A DNA stretch of 64,000 nt from Pseudomonas sp. ANT_J12 (GCF_008370045.1 NZ_VOBN01000024.1:1-64000); one strand, 5' to 3'. Shown: positions 1 through 8,413, counted from the stretch's first letter. A program made the numbers and translations. The notes: a model not told the origin generated them from the letters alone.

Positions 1-43
1 GGTAGAGGTACACTTTTTCAACGCTGGCATTGGGACGCATCAT
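1..43 (-). mobile_element. tnpB: IS66-family tnpB, first codons only (runs off the window)
   Basis: A minus-strand reading frame opens at 43 with two ATG codons in a row. It is preceded by AGGAG about nine bases upstream (50-60) and runs off the window start. The 14 visible residues read MMRPNASVEKVYLY, which matches my memory of the N-terminus of IS66 accessory protein TnpB (next expected residues PKPVDFRKSIDGL). TnpB is an accessory protein that IS66 elements carry upstream of the transposase gene tnpC. The IS end must lie between here and the helicase 3' end; CAAGCGGATAGCTGACGG on the minus strand (85-102) is a possible terminus. Only 14 residues are visible, so the identification is tentative. 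Confidence 0.6.
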
Positions 44-86
44 GGTGATGGACTCCTGATGGAAATCGGGAGCACAGCATCAGCCG

Positions 87-2828
87 TCAGCTATCCGCTT
101 GGAATGTGGGGTTCATGGAGCGGATACAAAGAGTCACACAAAAGCAATCTCTAAAGTTATGAATTTCGGAGGCTGCTAAAACCTCTACCGCTTTATTGTA
201 ATCGACAAGCTTATCTCCCTCTTTCGACTTTAGCTCGACCACAACCGAAGGCGAATCGAAGAATTTGACTAGATAGTCGGGTGCGCCAGTTTTTGTCCTG
301 TCATCTAATTTCTCAAACGCTACACCTAGTTGAACAAGCACCTGTTCGAACGCCACTTCAAACGCCTCACCTTTTGCCTCATAATAGTTCTCAATTAGGA
401 CCTTACTATCGCATCTGCTAGCTCGCTTTAGATGCCTAACAGACATTCGCTTCCGCTGGTCAACTTTCCAATCTCGACAAGCGTCTCGTACCCAATTTGC
501 TTTAGCTTGCGCATTAGGCTTAGATTTTACAAAAGCTAAAACTCTTGCTGAGTTCGCCTCAGGACTGCCAAGCATAAGCAATTGCGGCGTTGTTACTCCA
601 TGGTGCTTCAAGAGCAACATTTCATGCCTATACAGCTTTAAAGCACTACCCGCCGCAGATACCCCTGTCATCCAGAGAATATCGTCCGGCAATCCCTCTT
701 GGACTCTGTATGCTAATCTTTGAATGTAGCGCGTCAGCTTAGATATAGCGCGCAGCAAAGTATCATCCACTCTTAATTGTGGCGGACGAAGAACTGGCGG
801 CACGCGCTTATCGGCGGCGGACATAGCTATCCCAGCCAAGCCCTGTAGGACCCAGGATAGGTTCCTGTTCATTTCTTTGACAGCACCAGCACTAAGAGAT
901 TTAACTTCACGCTCAATTGCCCTAATCTCAACACCGCTAGTCCATTTCTGGCACAACCATGCCGCATTAGTAGGTACTGGATCAACCTGCCAAATTGATT
1001 CCATTAGGTCATCTGCGAGGTGCTGCGCATCATAAATGGGATCTTTCAACTGATATGGCAGAAACCTAGTAGGTTTAACTCCATTTCTCGGACGAAACTC
1101 AGGGCTGGATAAGCATGCGGAAAAGATAAGCATCTCTAGCCTAGACTTGAGATCCGCCGATTCAAGATGCCCAATGAGTTCTGCTAAACAAAGTGATTTC
1201 CTAGACAGAAAGTTTATTAAAAACACCCCAGTTTCAGGTAGCAAACCACTGAACCCGACCGCTCGCCCCACTGGCGTAGGGCTTAGATCCCCACCGGATG
1301 TTTCAACTACGAAGCCAGCATCAATCAACCCGGCCAGAGCAACACCGACTTTACTCGGCCACGTCTTAAATGCAGTTAAGTTGTTATCTTCTTCCCTTAA
1401 CGCACTGAACGTTGTGCAAACAAGCTCTTCAAGCTCGGCTCTGTTGTTGCACAACCCTGAAGATATTAGTTGCAGTGAAAGCTGACCGAACCTAGCAGGC
1501 ACAATTCGCGCTTTAATTTCAGGAAGCTGCTCTATTGACAAATAACTTGTAGCTAATGCGCGTTGCGGCCCGGTACCAAAATATATTACACGCCCTTCTG
1601 TATGTTCAAACCCCATACGCCCGACCCGCCCGGACATGTTGTGGAACTCTGCGCTATCTATTGCGACATATTGCCTTTGCTGGCCGTCCCAACGTTCCCA
1701 ATTAGCAAATACTGCTGCCCCCAGAGGAAAATTTACACCAGCTGCTAAAGTACTTGTAGCAAATACAACATCCAGCTTATTTTCTGACAAGTAACGCTCC
1801 ACTACTCCTCGCTCTTCGTCAGTCAAATCCGCATTATGACTCGCAACTCGGAGGCCCAGTATCTTCGCCAGCATCGTGTTCGCTGAAGTTTCAGGCAAGG
1901 TATCAAACTCTAAAGACAACTGTCCTAGCTTGCCCTTGTGGTACGAAGCTACAAAAGCCTCAGCAAGATCATAAGTATCTTGCTTTTTCATGCAGAAAAC
2001 TATGATTGGAAGCGGTGGATTATTTTGCTTAAGCAGATATGTTAAAGCTGAAATCGTTTCCGCTTTAACTCCAACAGGCAGTCGCTTGTCCGATTCCATC
2101 ACATCAGGTTTCGCACTGCTTACTGAATAAATCTGATCGCCAATCCAGCATTCATACCGTAAATGTTTCTCGCGCTTTTGATCGAAAATAAGCTGAACCC
2201 GCAGCCAGTTCGCCAAGTCCTGGGCGTCCTTGCTTTTTAAAACTGCTGACAACCCTACAAACTGTTTCCAACCCGCGTTCCGCATAAGTGTTAAAAGGAC
2301 TTCAACATTTTGCCCGCGGTTTTCGTCTCCCATCAGCTGAATTTCATCGCACACGACAATCGTATTTTGCATGCTTTTCGGCACACCTGATGCCGACAGT
2401 AGCGCTAAATATTTTTCATATGTCGCAATTACCAGAGGAGCACTTAGAGGAGCCGCAGAATACTGTCCTGTGGCATCTTCGACGTAGTCCCCCGTGGCAA
2501 TAACTATGGAAGCACCATCGCTCTCCAAATATCTGTCCAACAACAACGTTTTGAAGTCTTCAAATTTCTGCTTGGCCAGTGCGCGATGGGTCACCAAATA
2601 AACTGTTTTATTCCCGGCGAGCAATCCTTCAGCAATAGCCCAGAGCCCAATTTGAGTCTTTCCCGTGGAGGTAGGGGAAACCACCAGCATGCTTTGTCCA
2701 TGCGCCACGCCAGACTCCAACGCGAGGTACTGAACATCAGTGAGGGAAATCGCCCCCTCGGATCGGTAGACCAACCCATCGGCCACAGATGCGGACAGAC
2801 CGTGTTCTACTGGAAAGGTATCCCTCAT
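87..2828 (-). CDS. Ski2-like SF2 helicase with C-terminal PD-(D/E)XK nuclease domain; candidate defence protein, possibly 3'-truncated
   Basis: Large ATP-dependent nucleic-acid helicase. Walker A is SPTSTGKT (about residues 51-58), the DExH-type box is CDEIQLMG, motif V is FATSTLAAGVNFP and motif VI is SGRVGRMG, all in the order of Ski2-like enzymes. The last 90 residues carry a PD-(D/E)XK nuclease pattern: an upstream Glu in GEAFEVAF, Asp in GAPDYLV, the ExK core VVVELKSK, then a lysine/alanine helix. A frame-open TTG at 2837 touches the AGGAG, whereas ATG at 2828 lies nine bases after it, so I use ATG (913 aa). The gene is visibly AT-richer than everything after 3.2 kb, suggesting transfer. 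Its stop lies some 45 bases from an IS66 tnpB, so the last residues (about PTFQADS) may come from the IS. Helicase-nuclease fusions are common in phage defence; that role here is inference. Confidence 0.8.
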   Translation of the reverse strand: MRDTFPVEHGLSASVADGLVYRSEGAISLTDVQYLALESGVAHGQSMLVVSPTSTGKTQIGLWAIAEGLLAGNKTVYLVTHRALAKQKFEDFKTLLLDRYLESDGASIVIATGDYVEDATGQYSAAPLSAPLVIATYEKYLALLSASGVPKSMQNTIVVCDEIQLMGDENRGQNVEVLLTLMRNAGWKQFVGLSAVLKSKDAQDLANWLRVQLIFDQKREKHLRYECWIGDQIYSVSSAKPDVMESDKRLPVGVKAETISALTYLLKQNNPPLPIIVFCMKKQDTYDLAEAFVASYHKGKLGQLSLEFDTLPETSANTMLAKILGLRVASHNADLTDEERGVVERYLSENKLDVVFATSTLAAGVNFPLGAAVFANWERWDGQQRQYVAIDSAEFHNMSGRVGRMGFEHTEGRVIYFGTGPQRALATSYLSIEQLPEIKARIVPARFGQLSLQLISSGLCNNRAELEELVCTTFSALREEDNNLTAFKTWPSKVGVALAGLIDAGFVVETSGGDLSPTPVGRAVGFSGLLPETGVFLINFLSRKSLCLAELIGHLESADLKSRLEMLIFSACLSSPEFRPRNGVKPTRFLPYQLKDPIYDAQHLADDLMESIWQVDPVPTNAAWLCQKWTSGVEIRAIEREVKSLSAGAVKEMNRNLSWVLQGLAGIAMSAADKRVPPVLRPPQLRVDDTLLRAISKLTRYIQRLAYRVQEGLPDDILWMTGVSAAGSALKLYRHEMLLLKHHGVTTPQLLMLGSPEANSARVLAFVKSKPNAQAKANWVRDACRDWKVDQRKRMSVRHLKRASRCDSKVLIENYYEAKGEAFEVAFEQVLVQLGVAFEKLDDRTKTGAPDYLVKFFDSPSVVVELKSKEGDKLVDYNKAVEVLAASEIHNFRDCFCVTLCIRSMNPTFQADS

Positions 2829-3229
2829 GCCTAGCAACTCCTGTCATACGTTTGGGTGCAAGCGCCCAGAGCAATCTGGGCGCCTAGTGTCCGAATCCGG
2901 CAGAAGCATACGTAGCATTAAAAGGCCATATTGGCCATCCTACTAAACGCCAGAGCGGTAATATGGAAAAAAAGGGTAGTAAAATGCATAGCCATATAAT
3001 CTCTAACTACCTAATTTTTAATAGAATTACACTGGATCATGTAGTGGATTCCCTTTTCCCGGCCACCACTTTAAATCCCTCCTAGTTTCTCAGAGACCGA
3101 TTGACTGGTTCTGGCCGAAAGCAGACATTCCTCACGCTAACCAAATCCTCAAAATACGAACGCATCGACACCACCCCCCTAGCGTAGAATCCCCCCAAGC
3201 CCCAGCCCCCCACCTGAGACGGACCCTCA
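2829..3229. other. Intergenic boundary between AT-rich accessory DNA and C-rich core DNA
   Basis: No convincing gene. The first part (to about 3060) is AT-rich and contains the hairpin at 2862-2883. From about 3160 the sequence turns strongly C-rich on the plus strand and leads into the MATE gene. The switch marks the likely right edge of the accessory segment. I see no tRNA or integrase remnant here. Confidence 0.5.
2862..2883. repeat. Perfect 8-bp inverted repeat upstream of the helicase gene
   Basis: GCGCCCAG (2862-2869), a six-base loop and CTGGGCGC (2876-2883) form a perfect hairpin about 34 bases upstream of the helicase ATG. There is no T-run on either side, so it could be an operator or a leader structure rather than a terminator. 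Confidence 0.5.
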
Positions 3230-4588
3230 ATGCAAACCCCCACCACCTCCATCCCCCTCTGGAAAACCTACCTCCTTTTCCTAGCCCCCATGGTCCTCTC
3301 CAATTTCCTCCAATCCATGTCGGGCACGATCAACAGCATCTACATCGGCCAAATGCTCGGCACCCAAGCCCTCGCAGCCGTCTCGGGGATGTTCCCAATA
3401 GTCTTCTTCTTCATCGCCCTGGTCATCGGCCTCGGCGCCGGCGCGGGTGTGCTCATCGGCCAAGCCTGGGGCGCTCGCGAAACCCATCTGGTGAAGACCA
3501 TCGCCGCTACGACCTTGCTGTTGGGCGCGATGATTGGGTTGGTGGCGGCGGTGTTGGGCAGTGTGTTTGCGCGGCCAGCCTTGCAGGGCTTGGGCACGCC
3601 GGCGGATGTGTTGGACGATGCGGTGGCCTACGCCCACGTGATGATGTGGATCATGCCGTCGCTGTTGGTTTACGTGCTGTTTACGCAGTTGCTGCGTGGG
3701 GTGAGTGATACGGTTTCGCCGTTGGTGGCGTTGATTGTTTCGACGTGTATTGGTCTGGCGCTGACGCCTGCTTTGATTAAAGGCTGGCTGGGTTTTGCGC
3801 CGATGGGGATTCAGAGTGCGGCGTTTGCGGGGTTGGCGGGGAATTTGTCGGCGATGGGGTGGTTGGCGTGGCGGTTGATTCGTAAGGGGCATCCGTTGGC
3901 GCCGGATCGGGAGATGTTTGCGGCGATGCGGTTGGACCTGGACATTCTGGGCAAAGTGTTGCGCATCGGGTTGCCGACCGGGTTGCAGATGGTGGTGTTG
4001 TCGGCGTCGGAGTTGGTGATTCTGGCGTTGGTGAATCAGCACGGTTCCCAGGCGACGGCGGCGTATGGGGCGGTGACGCAGATTGTGAATTACGTGCAGT
4101 TTCCGGCGTTGTCGATTGCGATCACCGCGTCGATTCTTGGGGCGCAGGCGATTGGGGCGGGGCGGCTGGAGCGAATCACGCCGATTCTGCGCACGGGGAT
4201 ATTGATTAACGTGTGTTTGACCGGTGGTTTGGTGTTGCTCGGGTATCTGTTGTCGCACTGGTTGTTGGGTTTGTTCCTGACGGAGGATTCGACCCGGGCG
4301 ATGGCGGAGCATCTGTTGCACATCATGCTGTGGAGTCTGTTGGTATTTGGCTTCCAGGCGATTATCGGCGGGATCATGCGCGCCAGCGGCACGGTGTTGG
4401 TGCCGATGGTGATTTCGATTGTTTGCGTGGTCGGGGTGCAGTTGCCGGTGGCGTATCTGTTGGATGCGAAGTACGGATTGCAGGGCGTGTGGATGGCGTT
4501 TCCGGTGGCGTATTTGGGGATGCTGGCGTTGCAGACGGTGTATTACAAGTTTGTTTGGCGGCATCAGAAGATTGAGCGGTTGGTGTAG
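3230..4588 (+). CDS. MATE family efflux transporter
   Basis: A 452-residue inner-membrane protein with twelve hydrophobic segments arranged as two related six-helix halves, as in MATE exporters (NorM/DinF type), which expel cationic drugs or metabolites in exchange for H+ or Na+. Typical features are an early QSMSGTINSIYIGQMLG loop and a matching second-half segment around residues 250-300. Length fits the family (about 450). The substrate cannot be read from sequence. Oddity: roughly the first 90 codons favour C-ending codons while the rest of the gene is dominated by G-ending codons (GCG, TTG, GTG), so codon use changes inside one gene. It converges on the downstream VOC gene with a 10-base gap. 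Confidence 0.9.
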   Translation: MQTPTTSIPLWKTYLLFLAPMVLSNFLQSMSGTINSIYIGQMLGTQALAAVSGMFPIVFFFIALVIGLGAGAGVLIGQAWGARETHLVKTIAATTLLLGAMIGLVAAVLGSVFARPALQGLGTPADVLDDAVAYAHVMMWIMPSLLVYVLFTQLLRGVSDTVSPLVALIVSTCIGLALTPALIKGWLGFAPMGIQSAAFAGLAGNLSAMGWLAWRLIRKGHPLAPDREMFAAMRLDLDILGKVLRIGLPTGLQMVVLSASELVILALVNQHGSQATAAYGAVTQIVNYVQFPALSIAITASILGAQAIGAGRLERITPILRTGILINVCLTGGLVLLGYLLSHWLLGLFLTEDSTRAMAEHLLHIMLWSLLVFGFQAIIGGIMRASGTVLVPMVISIVCVVGVQLPVAYLLDAKYGLQGVWMAFPVAYLGMLALQTVYYKFVWRHQKIERLV

Positions 4589-4598
4589 GCGCGGGATC

Positions 4599-5246
4599 TT
4601 AAGCATGAACAATCGGCAAGGTTTTCAGGCCGCTTGGGGTTTGGATATGCGCCACCAGGTAAGGCTTTGCGGTCGCTTCCAAGGCATGCAGATGAACCGG
4701 CCCGGTAAAGTTGATCGCGCTGAGTAGCGCCTGGACTTTTGCGGGATCGGGATCGAACACGTCCAGCGCCACCAGCTCACAGCCTTGATCCCGCATGGCG
4801 CTCGCGGGATGTGGCGTTTGCGCCCATTGAATCAACGTTGGCGCTGACCCGTTCAGCGGCAGGCTGCCGTCGGCGGGGAGGGTGATTTGCCAGGCCAGGG
4901 TGCCTCGGGTCATGGGTTCGGAATTGCCGAGGATGGCACGACAGGTTTCGCTCATGGCGTGGATGTCGTCGGTGCGGGCGACCCACGTGGCCAGACGCGG
5001 CGGCGTATCAACAGTCAAATCATCCATGCCGAACCAGCGCGGCCGGTCGGGGCGTTGGGCCGATGGGTCTATGGCAATCACTTCCAGATAAGTGTCCGGG
5101 CCGAGGCGCAGCAACCGGTTATGGGTGCCCATGCGCGGATGCGCGCCGCCCGGTTGCAGGTCGACGCCGAACGCGCGGCTGACGAAGGCGCAGCCGCTGT
5201 CGAGGTCGGGGGCGACAATGGCGAGGTGGTCGAGGGTGCTTTTCAT
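4599..5246 (-). CDS. VOC-superfamily (glyoxalase-like domain) protein
   Basis: A 215-residue cytoplasmic protein. The N-terminus (MKSTLDHLAIVAPDL) is the beta-strand start typical of vicinal-oxygen-chelate folds, with the first metal-ligand-type His in LDHLAI and acidic residues in YLEVIAIDP. The length and the long second half fit the Glyoxalase_3 (PF13468) type. Members bind a metal and act on small ligands, but the reaction is unknown for this group. The ATG at 5246 follows an AAGG-type ribosome site. It is divergent from the thioesterase gene across 41 bases, so the two probably share a promoter region. Confidence 0.75.
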   Translation of the reverse strand: MKSTLDHLAIVAPDLDSGCAFVSRAFGVDLQPGGAHPRMGTHNRLLRLGPDTYLEVIAIDPSAQRPDRPRWFGMDDLTVDTPPRLATWVARTDDIHAMSETCRAILGNSEPMTRGTLAWQITLPADGSLPLNGSAPTLIQWAQTPHPASAMRDQGCELVALDVFDPDPAKVQALLSAINFTGPVHLHALEATAKPYLVAHIQTPSGLKTLPIVHA

Positions 5247-5287
5247 GGGGATGCGCCTTCCATTTAAACAACAGGGAGAACTATTTA

Positions 5288-5692
5288 ATGCCTGATGCAG
5301 TGTTTGTCAGCAGAACCGTTTCATTCGGCGACTGCGACCCCGCTGGCGTGGTGTTTACGCCGCGATTTTCCTACTTCGCCATTGAGGCCATTTACACCGC
5401 GCTGGACAGTTGGCTGGGCGCCCCCGGCCTTCGAACGCTGATGGGTTTTGATGTGCTGCCGCCGGTGCGGGCTATGTCGGTGGAGATGCTCAAGCTGTTG
5501 ACCTGGGATGATGAGCTGAGCATCAAAGTCAGTGTGGCCAAGGTGGGGGTTCATTCCTTCACTTTTCGGGTCGAAGGTTTTGTCCGGGACGAGACGTTAG
5601 CGTTTACCGCGACGGTCACCCACGTGTGTATTTCGCCTGAGACCAAAGAAGTCGTCGCCGTCCCAGAACGACTCAGGGCGCTGCTTTCTTAA
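5288..5692 (+). CDS. Hotdog-fold acyl-CoA thioesterase (4-hydroxybenzoyl-CoA thioesterase/YbgC-like)
   Basis: A 134-residue single hotdog domain. The signature FGDCDPAGVVFTPRF near residues 13-27 contains the catalytic-type Asp of 4HBT thioesterases, followed by the long helix FSYFAIEAIYTALDSW. Such enzymes hydrolyse acyl- or aroyl-CoA in the cytoplasm; the substrate here is not known. The ATG sits after AGGGAGAA. It stands head-to-head with the VOC gene and is followed by a strong terminator at 5736-5767, so it is probably a single-gene transcript. Confidence 0.85.
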   Translation: MPDAVFVSRTVSFGDCDPAGVVFTPRFSYFAIEAIYTALDSWLGAPGLRTLMGFDVLPPVRAMSVEMLKLLTWDDELSIKVSVAKVGVHSFTFRVEGFVRDETLAFTATVTHVCISPETKEVVAVPERLRALLS

Positions 5693-5735
5693 GCGTGGTT
5701 TGTCTCGGTCAGGCTGGCTTAATGCGAAATACAAA

Positions 5736-5767
5736 GGGGCCGACGCTCACACGTCGGCCCCTTTTTT
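5736..5767. terminator. Bidirectional rho-independent terminator
   Basis: GGGGCCGACG (5736-5745), a six-base loop and CGTCGGCCCC (5752-5761) are followed by six T residues. A run of A on the other flank lets it serve both the plus-strand thioesterase and the minus-strand stress-protein gene that ends at 5786. Confidence 0.9.
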
Positions 5768-5785
5768 CCGTTTGGCGTCCGTTGC

Positions 5786-6712
5786 TCAATCCGCCAGTAC
5801 CTCCGGTGACACCACCCAAACGCTGCAGGGCATTTTGTACAGCAGGTGTTCCACGGTGCTGCCCACCAGGCGCTCTATGCCGTGATGGCCGACCCAGCCC
5901 ATGACGATCACATCGATGTTGTAGGCATCGGCATAACTGGCCAGGACCTTGGCCGGGTTGCCCATGATCATGTGGCGGTGCTCCGGCGGGATGCCGTTGC
6001 GCTCGGCCAGTTCGTTGAACGTCTGGCTCTGCGCGTCGAACAAGGTCTTGGCATTGCTGGAGGAGAAGAACGCAGAGGCGTTGTCGAAGCCGAATTCCTC
6101 GGCGCTGATGGAGGACAGGTCATGGGCGTAGATCACGTCGACCTGGGCGTTACATGCGGTCGCCAATTTCACCGCCTCGCGCAGGATCCGGTCGTTGAAG
6201 TCTTTGTATTGGCCATCGCGATGGAAGGGGTCGACCGCCGCGACGATTCTTCGCGGCAAGGCATGCTGCACATGACTCACAAAGTGCAACGGCACCGGGC
6301 ATTCGCGCAGCAGGTGAATGTCCAGCGGGGTAAACATCAGCCGCGAGAGCAGCGATTCGTGTTCCAGCGCCTTGATCAGCAAGGCGATTGGCTGTTCTTT
6401 GAGGTGAATCAGGATTTCCTGCAAGGGCCTTTCGACCCAGACCACTTCCGTGGTGACAGTGACGCCGATGTTGCGCAAGGGCCGGGCCTGGTCCTCCAGC
6501 CACTGGCGATGGCGCTCGACATAGCCCAAGCGCATCTGTTCCAGCGCCTGTTCGTTGACCAGACCGGCGGTCGCCAAGCCCTCAAGGTAATCGAAGGCCA
6601 CAATGTGCAACGCCGCATTTTCGGCCTTGGCCAGTGCGGCGGCCCGGTCGAAAGCAGGGCTGTTTTGCATCAGCGGTGAGGCGACCAGCATGAAACGTGA
6701 TTGCTCAGACAT
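5786..6712 (-). CDS. Universal stress protein, two UspA domains (first of three)
   Basis: A 308-residue cytoplasmic protein with two tandem UspA domains. The C-terminal one carries the ATP-binding pattern G-x2-G-x9-G-S/T (GWVGHHGIERLVGST) near residue 285; the N-terminal domain lacks it. Long Usp proteins of this kind in Pseudomonas are induced when oxygen is low and support anaerobic survival. A perfect Fnr/Anr box (6814-6827) lies upstream, with a CATCTT hexamer at the spacing expected of a class II promoter, which would give a leader of about 67 bases. It is closely related in layout and motifs to the genes at 8623 and 12091, so the cluster arose by duplication. It diverges from the DUF4010 gene. 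Confidence 0.9.
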   Translation of the reverse strand: MSEQSRFMLVASPLMQNSPAFDRAAALAKAENAALHIVAFDYLEGLATAGLVNEQALEQMRLGYVERHRQWLEDQARPLRNIGVTVTTEVVWVERPLQEILIHLKEQPIALLIKALEHESLLSRLMFTPLDIHLLRECPVPLHFVSHVQHALPRRIVAAVDPFHRDGQYKDFNDRILREAVKLATACNAQVDVIYAHDLSSISAEEFGFDNASAFFSSSNAKTLFDAQSQTFNELAERNGIPPEHRHMIMGNPAKVLASYADAYNIDVIVMGWVGHHGIERLVGSTVEHLLYKMPCSVWVVSPEVLAD

Positions 6713-6813
6713 GGAAATCTCCCTTGGATTATCACACCGACGCTTGCCGACAGGGCCGCGAGAGGTGTTGGCGGTGACATCTGACCAAGATGCTGCTGGA
6801 CGGCGTTTCAGAC

Positions 6814-6827
6814 TTGATCTGTATCAA
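6814..6827. promoter_or_regulatory. Perfect Fnr/Anr box, upstream of the first usp gene
   Basis: TTGATCTGTATCAA is an exact TTGAT-N4-ATCAA. On the minus strand the hexamer CATCTT lies 22 bases after the box, the spacing expected for activation from -41.5. Confidence 0.85.
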
Positions 6828-6892
6828 ACCGATGCCTTACGGCGCGGGCCGTCCGATGTGTGGTTGCCGCGATGCCGTCGATTCTCAATGGG

Positions 6893-6906
6893 TTGATCAT
6901 GATCAA
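6893..6906. promoter_or_regulatory. Perfect Fnr/Anr box, upstream of the DUF4010 gene
   Basis: TTGATCATGATCAA is an exact and fully palindromic site centred about 97 bases before the ATG at 6997. CAGTCT lies at the -10 distance on the plus strand but is a weak match. Confidence 0.8.
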
Positions 6907-6996
6907 ACTATCCTTGAACAGGTCGGTGCAGTCTTGTGCCCATTGACCCTCGACGTCGAAACCAGGGCGGGCACGGCCCACCCGGACATCCATCCA

Positions 6997-8235
6997 ATGA
7001 ATGACACACTCGGCATGGCAGGTGCAGCGGCTGCACTGGGGATCGGCATGCTCATCGGTCTTGAACGCGAGCGGCACAAGGGACGAGGCGACAGCCGTGC
7101 CTGTGCCGGTTTGCGCACGTTCGCGATCACGGCATTGTTGGGCTATGTGGCGATGCAGGTCGGTGGTGGCTTGCTGTTGGGGATCATGGCGATCTGTGTG
7201 GCGTTGCTGGTCACGGTGGCGTACTGGCGAAGCCTGAGCGATGACCCCGGCGTGACCAGTGAAGTGGCGTTACTCACGGTGTTGGTATTGGGCGCGTTGT
7301 GTGGCTCTGCGCCGGAACTGGCCATTGCCATTGGCGTGGTGGTGGCGGGGTTGCTGACGTATCGTCAAAAACTGCACCACTTCGCCCGTAGCCAATTGAC
7401 CGAAGCTGAAATGCGCGATGGCTTGGTGTTGTTGATCGTCGCACTGGTGGTGTTGCCGCTGGCCCCGGACCGTTTCATCGGTCCCTATGCCGCGATCAAT
7501 CTGCGCACCATTTGCACCCTGACCGTGTTGTTGATGGCGGTGGGGGCCGTGGGGCATGTCGCCGTGCGTGCGTTGGGCACTCATTACGGCTATGCGATCA
7601 GCTCCATCGCCTCCGGGTTTGCTTCCAGTACCGTGACCATCGCCACCATGGGACATCTGGTTACCAAGGAACCGGGCAACCTCAGAGTCCTGGCCGCGGC
7701 GGCGATATTGTCCAATTTGGCCACTGTCATTCAGGTCGGCCTGATTCTGGGAGCGGTTGACATCGGGCTGTTGCGCCACATGTGGGGGCCGTTGTTGTGC
7801 GGTGTCGCGGCCACGGCGCTGTATGGCCTGTGCCTGATGTTTTCCCAGCGACCGACCGGTGTCAGCCAGCCGATCAAGGTTGGAGGTGCGTTCAACCTCA
7901 AGCTGGCCCTGGTCGTCACGTTGACCATGACCGGCATCACCTTGCTGTCGTCGGTCATGCTCAACCTCTTTGGTGAGGTGGGGGTGATGCTGACGGCCAC
8001 CTTCACCGGTTTCGCCGACGCTCACTCCTCGACGGCGTCGATTGCCGCCCTGGTCAAATCCGGTCAGTTGCCGTTCGACGCCATGGCCACCCCTGCGCTG
8101 ATCGCGGTCAGCAGCAACGCCGTGAGCAAATGCCTGGTGGCCTGGATCAGTGGCGGGCGGCGGTTTGCCGCTTATGTGATTCCCGGGCAGCTGGGGCTGA
8201 CGCTGGCGATGTGGGCCGGCACCTTGCTGCACTGA
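6997..8235 (+). CDS. MgtC/SapB family membrane protein with DUF4010 domain
   Basis: About 412 residues. The N-terminus MNDTLGMAGAAAALG leads directly into the MgtC-type helix and the conserved IGLERERHKG stretch, which fixes the start at 6997; the same frame is open back to 6790 but that part is non-conserved and contains the Anr box. Eleven or more hydrophobic segments follow, with the DUF4010 hallmark SIASGFASSTVTIATMG and a C-terminal FADAHSSTASIAAL. MgtC-type proteins act in the inner membrane, in low-Mg2+ and intracellular survival in pathogens, but DUF4010 fusions have no firm function. The perfect Anr box upstream suggests expression under low oxygen, matching the stress-protein neighbours. 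Confidence 0.85.
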   Translation: MNDTLGMAGAAAALGIGMLIGLERERHKGRGDSRACAGLRTFAITALLGYVAMQVGGGLLLGIMAICVALLVTVAYWRSLSDDPGVTSEVALLTVLVLGALCGSAPELAIAIGVVVAGLLTYRQKLHHFARSQLTEAEMRDGLVLLIVALVVLPLAPDRFIGPYAAINLRTICTLTVLLMAVGAVGHVAVRALGTHYGYAISSIASGFASSTVTIATMGHLVTKEPGNLRVLAAAAILSNLATVIQVGLILGAVDIGLLRHMWGPLLCGVAATALYGLCLMFSQRPTGVSQPIKVGGAFNLKLALVVTLTMTGITLLSSVMLNLFGEVGVMLTATFTGFADAHSSTASIAALVKSGQLPFDAMATPALIAVSSNAVSKCLVAWISGGRRFAAYVIPGQLGLTLAMWAGTLLH

Positions 8236-8413
8236 GGCCCGTCATGAAGTGCAGAGGCGGGGTTTTGCCGACCAGCTCTGGCCTGGAATAACCGCTGAGG
8301 AGGCAGAACGCGTTATTGATCCAGACGATGCAACCAGTTCGTTCGGTGATCAATACCGGATTTGTCGCAGCATCCAATGCTCTTACCCGTAATGGCTGGT
8401 TGTTTTCGATCAT
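8236..8413 (-). pseudogene. Remnant of a PAS-domain sensor gene (5' part only)
   Basis: An ATG at 8413 with a strong GGAGGGG ribosome site three bases upstream starts a PAS domain: LDAATNPVLITERTG, then CIVWINNAFCLLSGYSR and PELVGKTP. After about 60 residues the similarity stops (PLHFMTG then unrelated residues) and the frame runs into the antisense of the DUF4010 gene. PAS domains like this normally head diguanylate cyclases or kinases, and no output domain remains. I read it as a gene cut when the DUF4010 gene or its flank was placed here. A short PAS-only protein is possible but unlikely given the missing half of the fold. Confidence 0.65.

Noticed and set aside
87..2828. Assigning the helicase-nuclease to Hachiman
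   Set aside because: Hachiman needs a separate HamA (DUF1837) gene; none is visible on either side within the window, and the nuclease here is a C-terminal fusion.
3281..4612. A 443-codon open frame antisense to the MATE gene, and similar long antisense frames at 14704-15741, 23680-25137 and 56040-57707
   Set aside because: GC-rich codon use leaves opposite frames open. Their products are His/Arg/Gln-rich or low in complexity, lack ribosome sites and overlap genes with clear families.
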